Source of the DNA: Arthrobacter gengyunqii
Lineage (GTDB): Bacteria; Actinomycetota; Actinomycetes; Actinomycetales; Micrococcaceae
Assembly: GCF_023022985.1 (NCBI RefSeq)
Contig: NZ_CP095461.1
Coordinates: 2,418,001-2,482,000, forward strand
Length of the DNA stretch: 64,000 nucleotides
Reading direction: 5' to 3'
Part shown: in pieces, positions 34,311 to 43,546 of the stretch
Numbering within the stretch: position 1 is the first letter of the stretch
Layout of the letters: each line of letters opens with the position of its first letter
The notes under the pieces: generated by a model
Seen by the model: the letters and a program-made list of their open reading frames with translations, nothing else
Database searches by the model: none
Told to the model about the DNA's origin: nothing
Translations under genes and position numbers: made by a program

Positions 34311-34603
34311 ACACCCAGCGGACACGGTCGTGCGACGGGGCCCACTGCCACCCGGCACTGCACTCGGTGAAGTTTGGTGCCGACCGCATTTTCATGGAGG
34401 CACGCTCAGCATCGTCCATCTTGGCTATCGATCTAACTCGGCCGAGGTCCGCTCCGGGGTGCCATCGCATTGTTTCCATGCGCCAAAGCGAAACCGCCCG
34501 CCGTGTCCCTTGGACGCGGCGGGGCTTTGTCGTCCGTCGGGCATAGAGTTGACAGTTGCAGCACCGGACAACAGAGACGCTCGATAGAAAGTGAAGTCCT
34601 CAA

Positions 34604-35536
34604 ATGGCTCTTGGCGTGAACATTTGGTCACCACCCACGGCAGAGGCTGCCCATGATTACTACCAATTCTCAGTCGAAAACCCAGTGGAAAAGATCCTAG
34701 ATCTCTACGCTTCGGAGGAGAATGGTGGCGTCCTTAATTCCGACAATAAGGCCAAGGAGATAACAGGCCGCATCGTTGAGGCGATTCAAAACCGGGCCAG
34801 CTTCAGCATGATACGAATGGGTGATGGCGAGGGTAACTGCCTTTTCGACTTCGATCAGTACCCGACCCTAAAAAGCTACATCCTCGACCGCATCTCTTAC
34901 ATGCACTTCGGTGAAGGCTCCATCGTCCCAGCGCACGACGAAGAGTTCCTCCGTATGATGATCCAGGCGATTGACTCGTCCGACGTTATAGGCGTTCCGG
35001 AGCGTGATGCGGTGGCGAAGGGCTTCAAGACAGTTGACGATGACTTGGACGTCCGAGCTGTTGTCGGCAACCGTACCGCCGCCCTGAAAGTCGCCGCTAG
35101 GGTTGGCCTTCAGACGACCGCTTCAGCATGGACAAACCGCCAGCTACTCCCTCATTACGAGGAGATACTCACTGGCCGCGACGCCGTTGGCGTTATCAGC
35201 AGCCACCCGAAACTGGGAGATCTCATGAAGAAGCGATTCGGGATCGGTAAGGTAGTGGAGCATCTGATCCCACGGCAGGCTGTCTTCCTAAAGACCTCAG
35301 ACCGGAAAGACTCCGGACATTTCCCCGACGTCTTCCGCGATATCGTTGACAGTATCTCCCCAACCCCAGGTATGCCCTACTTGGTATCGGGGGGGCTGCT
35401 GGCAAAACATTACTGCCACGTCATCAAGTCCCGAGGAGGCGTCGCTATCGATGCCGGCTCCGTCCCAGAAATTTGGTTGAACATTCCGAACCGTGGCTTG
35501 TCTCAGGACTTCCTTGATCGGTGGAAGCTGGTTTAG
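34604..35536 (+). CDS. GT-D-fold putative glycosyltransferase
   Basis: A 310-aa cytoplasmic protein. The stretch NRASFSMIRMGDGEGNCLFD contains the R-x-G-D-G-E motif of DUF1792/GT-D enzymes, in which the Asp-x-Glu binds metal and sugar nucleotide. Further conserved-looking parts are VGVISSHPKLGDLMKKRFG, PYLVSGGLLAKHYCHVIKSR and GGVAIDAGSVPEIWLN. In other bacteria GT-D enzymes add sugars to surface glycoproteins or cell-wall polymers. It stands alone between IS remnants, and its GC is near or a little below the core. No close partner gene is visible; the acceptor is unknown. Confidence 0.6.
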   Translation: MALGVNIWSPPTAEAAHDYYQFSVENPVEKILDLYASEENGGVLNSDNKAKEITGRIVEAIQNRASFSMIRMGDGEGNCLFDFDQYPTLKSYILDRISYMHFGEGSIVPAHDEEFLRMMIQAIDSSDVIGVPERDAVAKGFKTVDDDLDVRAVVGNRTAALKVAARVGLQTTASAWTNRQLLPHYEEILTGRDAVGVISSHPKLGDLMKKRFGIGKVVEHLIPRQAVFLKTSDRKDSGHFPDVFRDIVDSISPTPGMPYLVSGGLLAKHYCHVIKSRGGVAIDAGSVPEIWLNIPNRGLSQDFLDRWKLV

Positions 35537-35759
35537 ACCCCAGCGTGCTACCGCGAGGTCAGGTTTGCTTAAAGGTCCGGGTCGAGACCTGGACGGGCGA
35601 GCGAAAGCGCTGGAGCGCGAGCGGCAGCGCACATGTGGTCGGCGGATACTGGGCCACGTCTCTGGCTTGGGCCAGCTTGTCCTAGCTGGCCCGCGGCCCG
35701 AAAACCGTCATTTCGGAGGCGAGTGGAAGTTTGCCCACCCCGTTACCTAATGGGAGGTG

Positions 35760-36110
35760 AGGGAGCTAGACGGTGAGCGTGGTGGTCCATGCGCAGGATA
35801 TTCGCCAGTGCGCGGCGTCTTGGGGGTCGGATTTCTTGCGGGAGACCCTGTGTCGTTCGCGGTATCGAGCCACGGCCATCGAGTTGATGGCGTAGACGTC
35901 CCCGCCGCTGGAGCGCAGCGCCGCAACGAGGAGCCCGTGTGTTGTTTCGATGGCCACCGGAATGCGGTCCTCAATCCGGACCCCGTCACAAGCCACCGCC
36001 GTGACCGGGTCCCGGGTGCGACGGATCCTGCTCAAGTCCGGCCGAACCCGGAACATCGAGGCCACCGTGGCCCGCCTCCCCCGATCCGCCGCGAAGCCGC
36101 GAAGCATCAA
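35760..36110 (-). pseudogene. IS110-family transposase fragment A (N-terminal part)
   Basis: The minus strand encodes RIPVAIETTHGLLVAALRSS, VYAINSMAVARYRERHRVSR and KKSDPQDA, the N-terminal DEDD domain of an IS110 transposase. The reading then breaks up. It abuts fragment B, which lies on the opposite strand. Confidence 0.75.
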
Positions 36111-36117
36111 TTACCAA

Positions 36118-36650
36118 GAGTGGAAGTCGCTTTCGGCACTCAGCTCACCGCCTTGCTTGGCCAGCTCGACGCAGCCTGCGCCAGCCTTGATACCCTGGCT
36201 CGGGCCGTCGAGGAGCTATTTGGCACGCACCGCGATGCCGGAATCCTCACTAGTTTCCTCGGCCTCGGATGGATCGCCGGGGCGGGTCCTGACCGAGATC
36301 GGTGATGACCGCCCCAGGTTCGCTACCGCAGGCTCGCTCCGGACCTACGCAGAGGCGGCCCCGGTGCCCCGTGCCAGCAGCAAGTCACGAACTGTCTTGG
36401 CAGGACGGGTGAAGAACAACAGGCTTGCCGCAACCGGCTACGTCTGGGCCTTCTCCGCACTGACTCCTTCACCCGGTGCCCGTGCCCACTACGATCGGGA
36501 AAAAGGGCCGGCGACAGACACACTGCAGCTCAGCGCAACCTCTTCAACAGGCTCCTCGGCTGCCTCTAGTACTTCCACCGAACAGGGCACGAATACAATG
36601 AGGCGGCCGCATTCCCATCAACCGCCGCCAGCGCCGCACCTTGACCGCTT
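36118..36650 (+). pseudogene. IS110-family transposase fragment B (C-terminal part)
   Basis: The plus strand reads GRVLTEIGDDRPRFATAGSL, RTYAEAAPVPRASSKSRTVL and RVKNNRLAATGYVWAFSALT, the Transposase_20 domain. After a frameshift it continues HTAAQRNLFNRLLGCL, a stop, then YFHRTGHEYNEAAAFP, the end of the protein. The N-terminal half is missing. Fragments A and B sit head to head, so an inversion or two separate insertions joined here. Confidence 0.78.
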
Positions 36651-36694
36651 AGTCCCATCACATGTCTACTTCCTGGCCCAAACCAGCCCGGACG

Positions 36695-37010
36695 CAGCGA
36701 TCATCGCCGGGACGAGACCACGTCCCAGCTTGAAGCCCTCGTGGATGCCCACCCCTCTTCACGATCGCCCCGGTCACTCGCCGTTCCAGGACATCCATCC
36801 CCGATGAGCATCGAGCCAGCGGGGCAATAAGACACCCAAACGCGCACTGTCCCTCTCGGCCTTCGCCGCACTACATCACGCACCATCGAAACCGTATTGC
36901 GACCGCAAACTTGCCGAGGGCAAACGCCCTAACCAGCCAACCTGGTACTAAACAACCTGCCCTCAGCTGTTTGACCGATACCATAGGGACACCCCCGGAT
37001 TGGTTGCTTC
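36695..37010 (+). pseudogene. IS110-family transposase fragment C (different subgroup)
   Basis: The plus strand shows DETTSQLEALVDAHP, SIPDEHRASG, a frameshift, then NKTPKRALSLSAFAALHHAP and YCDRKLAEGKRPNQ. This is the C-terminal region of a second type of IS110 transposase, distinct from fragment B. Later frames only loosely match the end of such proteins. Confidence 0.65.
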
Positions 37011-37204
37011 GGGGCACTTCCAAGGCAAGGCAAGGCCCGGATGGCAATGCGTGCGTTTTACGTATCTGCTGGGATTACGTGATTCATGTCCAGTCCGATT
37101 CCCCAATCCGGACGGAACACCCGGAAAGGCACCCCGCATGCAACTCTCCCCCGGAGACTAGGCGAGTTCAATCGATCGACTCTTGTATGTCTGTCAAGCC
37201 CCAT

Positions 37205-37735
37205 CGCTGTCGCTCAGGTGTTGAGCGTACGGTATGTACGGCGAGCCAGATAGCGTATGATTCAGCGTCGGATTTCCTTGTCGGTACGTCCTTCGGCGCA
37301 TCGCTTTTCAACGTACTCGCGGGCTACGCCATCATGGGTCACCCTAGTGACTGCGACGAGGCGCAGGGCACTGTTCAGGTCCCTGCACCGCCCCGGTTCA
37401 ACCGGCGTCTGACGTGTTGCCCGAGGAAGTAGCGATCGGATTTACCCCGGCCAGGGAAGCGAACGCCGCCTCGTTACGAACTCGGCCCCCGTGTGGCCAA
37501 GCGGAGAGGCACTTCGCGGCGCTGATCGCCCTGGCTGCCCCTTCTCCTCCAGCAACGGTGCAGTTTCGCTGACCCTGACCAGCTCGCTCAGCTGTTTCTC
37601 GTTGGCTGCCAGCCGCTCATCGAGCTCCACGGCGTGCTTGGCCAGCTGCACTGCCTCATCAGGGGCAATGGACAAGGAGAGTCCCTCCTCGCGGGTCACG
37701 TGGGCCGGCCGGGTGCAGGCTGGCCCACCACCGTG
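37205..37735 (-). pseudogene. IS110-family transposase fragment D (C-terminal part)
   Basis: The minus strand reads EAVQLAKHAVELDERLAANE, KQLSELVRVSETAPLLEEKG, then after a frameshift GRVRNEAAFASLAGVNPIAT. Further on are LNRGGDRDLNSALRLVAVTR, THDGVAREYVEKRCAEGRTD and KEIRR, then a stop. The catalytic N-terminus is missing and several frame breaks are present. It is a third IS110 copy in this stretch, by orientation and subgroup. Confidence 0.78.
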
Positions 37736-37800
37736 GACGGGCACTCAACCGAATGACACCTGAATGTCAGTTGCAACACCGTTTTTTGGACTGAGCGAAT

Positions 37801-37967
37801 CTACTCCTCGGGGACTTCGTTCGGGGTTCTCCATCCGAGAATCTTGCGGGGCTGATTATTGAGCGTGAGCGCGACAGTTTCAGGGTACTCGGCGGACCAC
37901 CTGGACAGGCCGATGTCTTTCGGGAAATGCTGCCGCAGGAACGCGCTCGTGTTCTCTTTCGTTAGTC
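37801..37967 (-). pseudogene. IS30-family transposase C-terminal fragment
   Basis: One frame on the minus strand reads TKENTSAFLRQHFPKDIGLS, RWSAEYPETVALTLNNQPRK and ILGWRTPNEVPEE before a stop. This is the end of an IS30 transposase, containing the last part of its DDE domain. The rest of the element is not present. Confidence 0.75.
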
Positions 37968-38529
37968 ACCAACGCCTCGAAACTGCGGGCCCGGATACCG
38001 CCAGCGGCAGGCGGCATGACAACCGGGAACATGGCGAAGTTGAAGTCCTCGATCCATACCGCCTCCCCTTCGGAGGGTATTTCTTGCGCCAAATGCTTCC
38101 ACCCGTGGCTCGCGCCCCGAAATGAAGTCGCACTGATCACGGTTGATTAGAAAACACATCGACGATCCTTCGAAGCTCGCCGCTGTCGCGAAGATGTCGC
38201 CCTGTGAGATGGCCGCAGTCAAGCGGCAAAGTGCTTGAGTGGGCGGGCGCTCGATGTTAGAAGCGTGATGCTTGTCCACGGGATGCTGCGTCCCGAAGTA
38301 AGTCAGAAAGCCAGCACGCGGAAATTCGCCCGAAAGTGCGGAGCTCAAATCCAGGTATTGGGGCGTGTTCGTTGACTTCCAAATTCGGCAACCGAGTATC
38401 CGATTGGATGTACTCAACTTCGATTTCCAGTCCGATGCCATCCCCTGCGGCCCAGCGCATCCGGCTTTTCGATGTCATTAACGAATACACCTGCACAGCA
38501 CTGGCGATTATCCCGCGGCGGTCGGTCAA
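37968..38529. other. No recognisable gene
   Basis: About 560 bp between the IS30 and IS3 fragments. Short open frames on both strands encode nothing I recognise, and none has a supported start. GC is lower than in the core. It may be worn-down cargo of a lost element. Confidence 0.5.
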
Positions 38530-38800
38530 TGCCACCGATGTTATCGGTGCTGGAGGGCATCATCGCGGAGACCGGCGTCGAACCCAAATATGTCAGGTGC
38601 GACGAAAGGCCCGAGTTCAACCCCGGCGCCCTGACCTACTGGTGCGCCACTGCCGGGAGAAAACAGCGCTCGTTGACGTGGGATGACCGTGAGTGAACGG
38701 GTTCGCTGAATCCTCTAACATTTTAACATTGAGTTCAGAAGGGAGCAGCCTTCCCGAGAGACCATCGACATATAAGATCAAGGGAAATAGTTGGCTGGGT
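38530..38800 (+). pseudogene. IS3-family transposase (integrase core) fragment
   Basis: The plus strand reads ETGVEPKYVRCDERPEFNPG and ALTYWCATAG. After a frameshift it continues REKTALVDVG, a stop, P, a stop, then VNGFAESSNI. This is the second half of an IS3 DDE core, where the usual reading is SDNGPEF and PGSPWQNGFAES. Stops replace Trp codons and the Asn after the catalytic Asp is lost. Confidence 0.72.
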
Positions 38801-38879
38801 AATGGAAAGCTACTTACAACCCTGAACGGTATGACGACGAAACGCTACTGGGGAAATGGGCGCGCCGAAACCGATTAGC

Positions 38880-39278
38880 TAGCGCATAGGCACTCGTGAC
38901 AACCGCTACACCCCCACAGGCACGCTTGTCTCGGCGGCCACCCCAGTCACGTCCTAGTCCCCGCATCTGTGGGCGGTCCCGCCGGACCGAGCAAGATCAA
39001 CGGCCCATGATCCTGTCCAAACGGAAACGCTAAGGCACTTACTCATACACCAGGGCCACGGACCCTTTTGCCGCTAAAAACATAAACGCGATTCCGGGCA
39101 CACTGGCAAGGTCGCCCAAACCACTACTGAACGGTGGACTAGAACGTTTATCAAGGACTGTTTCTAACTGTTGGCTTACCAGAAGACAAGTTCCCCGCCC
39201 CAATGGTAAAAGAGATTTTCCAAAAAATCCTTCGCCTGAGCGGTCAAGCGCATTCGGCTAAACCAAAATAACGTTGGG
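38880..39278. other. No recognisable gene
   Basis: Roughly 400 bp between the IS3 fragment and the stop of the 912-aa glycosyltransferase gene. I see no open frame with support and no clear terminator stem. Confidence 0.5.
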
Positions 39279-42017
39279 TCACTCCGTTGACGAGTCAGTG
39301 GACCTCAGTACGGACCAAGGTGCAACTGCTTCGATCATTTCCAAGTACTGATCTTGGTGAGAGAGGTCAGGCTCCTGCACTTCACTAGCCTCACAAACAA
39401 GTTCGTTTTTCCAAGACAAGAACCGATTGGATACCTCCTCAAAAAATTCAGTATCGGACTCAGCCACGCTAATTGTGGTTATTTCCGGATCAATCCCTTC
39501 AACACGCGTAGCCACAATAGGTACACCAACCGCTTTATACATATGCAACTTCATGGGATTCATATAATTTGAAACCTCATCGGAAACATGCGGCATTATC
39601 CCCAGATGCGCGCCAGTGAGGAGACGTAGTGAGTATCTTTCAGTCTGCGGTCCGTGATACACAACATTCTTCAACTGCAGAGTTTCGTAAAAACCCTCGG
39701 GGGCGCGCTCTGCTGCGCCTATCAAGTGAACGATAATATTCTCGTTCATCATAGCCACTGTTCGAATTATTCCCCAGTTAATGCGATCATTCATGTTACC
39801 GCTGTAGACAATATCGAAGGAATCTCTTGTTTTGGACTCTGAACTACCTGAAATTTCGACGCCCAAAGGTGGGCGATACCAGTTAGGCACCACACTAGCC
39901 GCGGTATCTTTCGTGATAAAACCGGCTTCAAGGAAGTACTGCATGTTGACCGCTGAATTGAACACAACTGCATCAGCAGTGGCCATCATCGCGTTGTACT
40001 GTACAGAAATTTGCCGACTTCGATCTGTACGTGCCACACTCCAAGAGAATTGATTGTCCACGACATCAACTATCTTAATATACGAAGACAAAAGATCCTG
40101 GATGACCTCATAGAACTGAATAAAGGGATACAGCACTAGCACGGAGTTGGATGGTAGAATTGCGCTATCAGTGAGATACTTGAATATCGATTCCTCCAAA
40201 GTGGCACTTGAACGAAACCTAATCATGTCGTAAGCAACGTCATCAGTCCCGCCTCCAGTGGAACTACGGAGCTTTTCAGATACTCCACCAAGAACATTTG
40301 TTGCATCGGAGAGATGGTTTATTGACCGCTGTACGTATTGTTCTTCCTGGCGCTCATGCAGCAATTCCAGAACTCGAACATGATGGTCCGGATAACGTGC
40401 TTTGTAGGCGCGTGCTACCTGGTCTATGCGGCGACCATATATAGAAGCATCATGCTGCTTCCATATCAGAAGCAGTGTGGGTCGTTTTGTGACCGCGTTG
40501 TCTCGCTCCTGCCAATGCACAGACCGCTCAAAGACTTCGGACGCACGAGGCTGTTGTCCGGCCTCAATTTCTGCTAGTGAAAAGTTGTCATATGCCCCAC
40601 TCAGTGTGAATTCTTGGGGTAAAGAAATATCTTCCACCGGCAAGGCTAATGCTTCGATTAGCTTTTGTGGGAAGTTGGTCTCGTCAAACAAGAAGAGGCC
40701 CGGCACACCGGCTAGGTCCGCTACACTGGGCCCCATCGGAGTCAAGACTGGTTTTTTAGCGGCAAGACCGTCACCAATCTTCGAAGTGATTTGGTATTTT
40801 GTAACCTCGTTATCCATCTCATTTGATGAAGGAAATCCAGTCAGAACTACGTCCATATCAGACAGACACGCTTGTAGTTCCCGAGCTGGCACAATTCCTC
40901 CTAACTCAACTCCCTGCTCTACTAACTGCTTGCGTAGCGACTCAGGTTGCACATCCCCATAGACGTGAAACTTGACGTTGAGATTGTAGCGCCAATTAAA
41001 TACAGAAATCGACTTGGCCGCTGCAAGAATATTCTTATGCGGTCTTACTGTCCCGATGAACGCAACGAGTTTTTCTGAATCGCTCGGCGTCACGGCGCTT
41101 AGCGTTTCTTCAATCAGTCTCGCGTGGCGAACCATCTCACCGCCGAAAGACTCTTGAAGGGTCGTACTGGCAACGGTTCTAGCGTGGACGCGAGCCTGAA
41201 AGTACTTGCTATAGCCAAGTCCTGTCAACCCGTAGATCTTAGTGCGCGAGGCTTGAGATCTTGAAAAGTAATCTTCATTATCATCGAAATCTAAAATCAA
41301 CTTTGCGTCTTTGGAAGCTAGGTGCGACGCCAGTTCAAAGTTCGGCAGTCTTGGTTTACAAATCCAGACTGTCGGAAAATTAACGTTCATCTGACGCAAT
41401 ATTCGATGGTAACGAGCACGATCATCCCAGGGAATTGTCAACAGATCGATGTTACTGTCGCGTATGGGTTCCCACAGTTGCCCTCCGAACTCCTTGAAGA
41501 GATAGGTTATTAATGCCGTTGGTCGTCTAGTTTTAGCGATATCATAAAGCACTTTTGCTCGTCCAATAGGATTATGAGCACCGTCCCATGAGGTCACGGC
41601 TACTGAATCTTTTTCTCGGGCGATACTAGCAATGTTGTCGAGCTGTCGGAAGATATTCGTATCTGAAATTGCGTCTTCCAGACGCCGGTGGTGAGTCTTA
41701 TAAAGCATTTGGCCATTTAGTGCGAAGAGCTCAATTTCAGCGCCCGAATCCGCACCATCCACTTGGAACTTGAACCCCGTATTATCAGCGACTCCTAGCG
41801 CTTTAGAAACATCTCCTCTTGCTGTCGGCCATTCAACAAGTCGAGCAGGGCGTCCGTCTACCATAAGAAATGGAGTTACATCCCGAGTTGGCGAGTACAA
41901 CCAGCCCGAAATACTGTTCTGACTGATGGAATCAATACGCCCGTGGGCTATGTTGACTTCGGGAATTTCTCTTATTGAAGATAATTTATGATTTGGTTCC
42001 GTTGTCGACGACGACAT
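39279..42017 (-). CDS. Two-module glycosyltransferase with N-terminal beta domain
   Basis: A 912-aa cytoplasmic protein. Residues about 25-115 resemble a beta-sandwich often attached to glycosyltransferases (ISGWLYSP, PFLMVDGRPARLVEWPTARG, GFKFQVDG). Residues about 150-470 form a GT-B module with VAFIGTVRPHKNILAAAKSI and a donor-site stretch EVTKYQITSKIGDGLAAKKP. Residues about 500-880 form a second GT-B module with DIVYSGNMNDRINWGIIRTV and HMYKAVGVPIVATRVEGIDP. Two GT4-like units in one chain suggest stepwise or repeating sugar addition. GC is far below that of the flanking core genes and codon use is AT-richer, signs of transfer. Donor and acceptor are unknown. Confidence 0.78.
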   Translation of the reverse strand: MSSSTTEPNHKLSSIREIPEVNIAHGRIDSISQNSISGWLYSPTRDVTPFLMVDGRPARLVEWPTARGDVSKALGVADNTGFKFQVDGADSGAEIELFALNGQMLYKTHHRRLEDAISDTNIFRQLDNIASIAREKDSVAVTSWDGAHNPIGRAKVLYDIAKTRRPTALITYLFKEFGGQLWEPIRDSNIDLLTIPWDDRARYHRILRQMNVNFPTVWICKPRLPNFELASHLASKDAKLILDFDDNEDYFSRSQASRTKIYGLTGLGYSKYFQARVHARTVASTTLQESFGGEMVRHARLIEETLSAVTPSDSEKLVAFIGTVRPHKNILAAAKSISVFNWRYNLNVKFHVYGDVQPESLRKQLVEQGVELGGIVPARELQACLSDMDVVLTGFPSSNEMDNEVTKYQITSKIGDGLAAKKPVLTPMGPSVADLAGVPGLFLFDETNFPQKLIEALALPVEDISLPQEFTLSGAYDNFSLAEIEAGQQPRASEVFERSVHWQERDNAVTKRPTLLLIWKQHDASIYGRRIDQVARAYKARYPDHHVRVLELLHERQEEQYVQRSINHLSDATNVLGGVSEKLRSSTGGGTDDVAYDMIRFRSSATLEESIFKYLTDSAILPSNSVLVLYPFIQFYEVIQDLLSSYIKIVDVVDNQFSWSVARTDRSRQISVQYNAMMATADAVVFNSAVNMQYFLEAGFITKDTAASVVPNWYRPPLGVEISGSSESKTRDSFDIVYSGNMNDRINWGIIRTVAMMNENIIVHLIGAAERAPEGFYETLQLKNVVYHGPQTERYSLRLLTGAHLGIMPHVSDEVSNYMNPMKLHMYKAVGVPIVATRVEGIDPEITTISVAESDTEFFEEVSNRFLSWKNELVCEASEVQEPDLSHQDQYLEMIEAVAPWSVLRSTDSSTE

Positions 42018-43546
42018 GTTACATCCCTAGTATTATATTGATCAGGTCAAACTAATGATATCAATGATTTATGATGTACTGGTTTCGTCGTGGCGAGAGT
42101 CAACGCGAGTCGCGGAGGCAAATCGCTGAGAGTCTGTCCGATGATACTTCCGGCCTATGTGCCGCGTAGACCGTATGCAACGACGGCGGTTTGATGAAGG
42201 GGTCTGCGACAGACCCAATGTGTCCTTGGTAGGTTGCTTGGAAGGCAGTCCAGTCTGGGCCCAACGTCGTACGGAAGCAACTAGTTGGATATTATCTATT
42301 CAGCTCGCAGGAGCGAGGTGTGCTGCGGGGCCACTGCTCAAGGCCGCAGATCACTGCAGCGACTCGCCTCAAACTGCATAGGTCGGCCGATGATGCTGGC
42401 TAGACCGAGTTTGGCGGGATCTCGAGTTCCCCTTTTTCGTATCTGGTACCTGATTGAGGTCGCGTTCACAGAGAGGGTCCCCCAAGAGAGCCTCAGCCCG
42501 GGATGCGGTTTCGTCGCCCTGCCGGCGAAGGGCCAGGAGCTTCTACCCTTACGAAAACTCGCTGTGCCAGAGCCGCAACACCGAGTCAGATGGGCGGTCC
42601 GCGGTGCGTGGGTAGGAAGTAGACACGACACGTCCGGCCGCGGAACGACGAAGCAAATGTCCGTGATGTCCTTACTGTTGTCGCCACTGTTGTCGCCGTT
42701 CTGGTGGGGATCAGGGTCGTGCTACAACGAGCCCGACGATCGGCGCGCTGCTTGTAGCGGGCACCCTCACAGTCGGAGCACCAATAGGCGAGTTTTAGAA
42801 CCCGGCGGCGCGCTGGATCGCTTACCTTCAAAGGCACCGCAGCCGACGCCAGAGACGCGACTATTATCCCTGAACCCGGACCATCCATGCCGCATACGCT
42901 GCCCTGGGGCACTGAAATATGCGATGGTCCCCTCAACTAGGAGCCTCTGCGCTTCGAGAGCCACTTTCACCTCCATGCCGCCTCCTGCCACCCCCGATCA
43001 GCCAGCAAGTCAGCAGGCATGTGGAGACATCACCACAACGCTACGGCAAGCCTTCATCACGCCGGCCCATCCGAGGCCCGGAACCGGGTCTGCGGCATCA
43101 GACCCGGGCATCGGCGCGCCTAAGAGCCTCAGGCAGAGCGGGACAACATTGACTTGGGCGACTCAGCCGAATCCGCACACCGACTCGAGCGGGCGTGGTT
43201 TACCAGCCCTAGGCTTGACCGCGGCGCTTTCCACTAAGAGCGTCCACCGTTATTGGACCACCGCGGGATCCCTATCAGCAGGCGACCTGGTCCTAAGCCA
43301 ACGCGTCATAGCTATGGTCATGCTTTCAGCGAGCGTGCCACCCCAATATGTTCAGCAGCCCCGACGCCCGGCCTGCTCCTAGACGAGACGTGGGCAGCTG
43401 CAGGAGCAGGTGCAGGGGCAGGTGCAGGTGCACCCAGCTTGCGTAGATGTGCTGCCAACCCAACCTGAGACTCTGGATCTTCGAAAATCACTGCAAGGTC
43501 CTTTGCTAGTGTATGACGTTGCACTGTTCACACTGAAAGGTAGCCG
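42018..43546. other. 1.5-kb stretch without a supported gene
   Basis: The two large glycosyltransferase genes diverge from this region. Several open frames of 60-365 codons exist but overlap each other on both strands, lack family motifs and show no ribosome-binding sites. The minus-strand frame with DPARRRVLKLAYWC near 42.8 kb might be a worn gene, but I cannot name it. The promoters of both flanking genes should be at its edges. Confidence 0.5.
43394..43432 (+). repeat. GCAGGN hexanucleotide tract
   Basis: About six imperfect units of the type GCAGGA/GCAGGT/GCAGGG in a row. It lies about 115 bp before the 1026-aa glycosyltransferase start. Slippage here could change promoter spacing, but there is no direct evidence for that. 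Confidence 0.6.

Noticed and set aside
36911-37432. 173-codon plus-strand frame in the IS graveyard
   Set aside because: It overlaps IS110 fragment D read on the other strand and the end of fragment C; the peptide matches no family.
42285-43382. 365-codon plus-strand frame in the gene-free spacer
   Set aside because: Composition is Pro/Arg/Ser-rich with no recognisable domain, competing frames exist on the other strand, and no ribosome-binding site precedes it.
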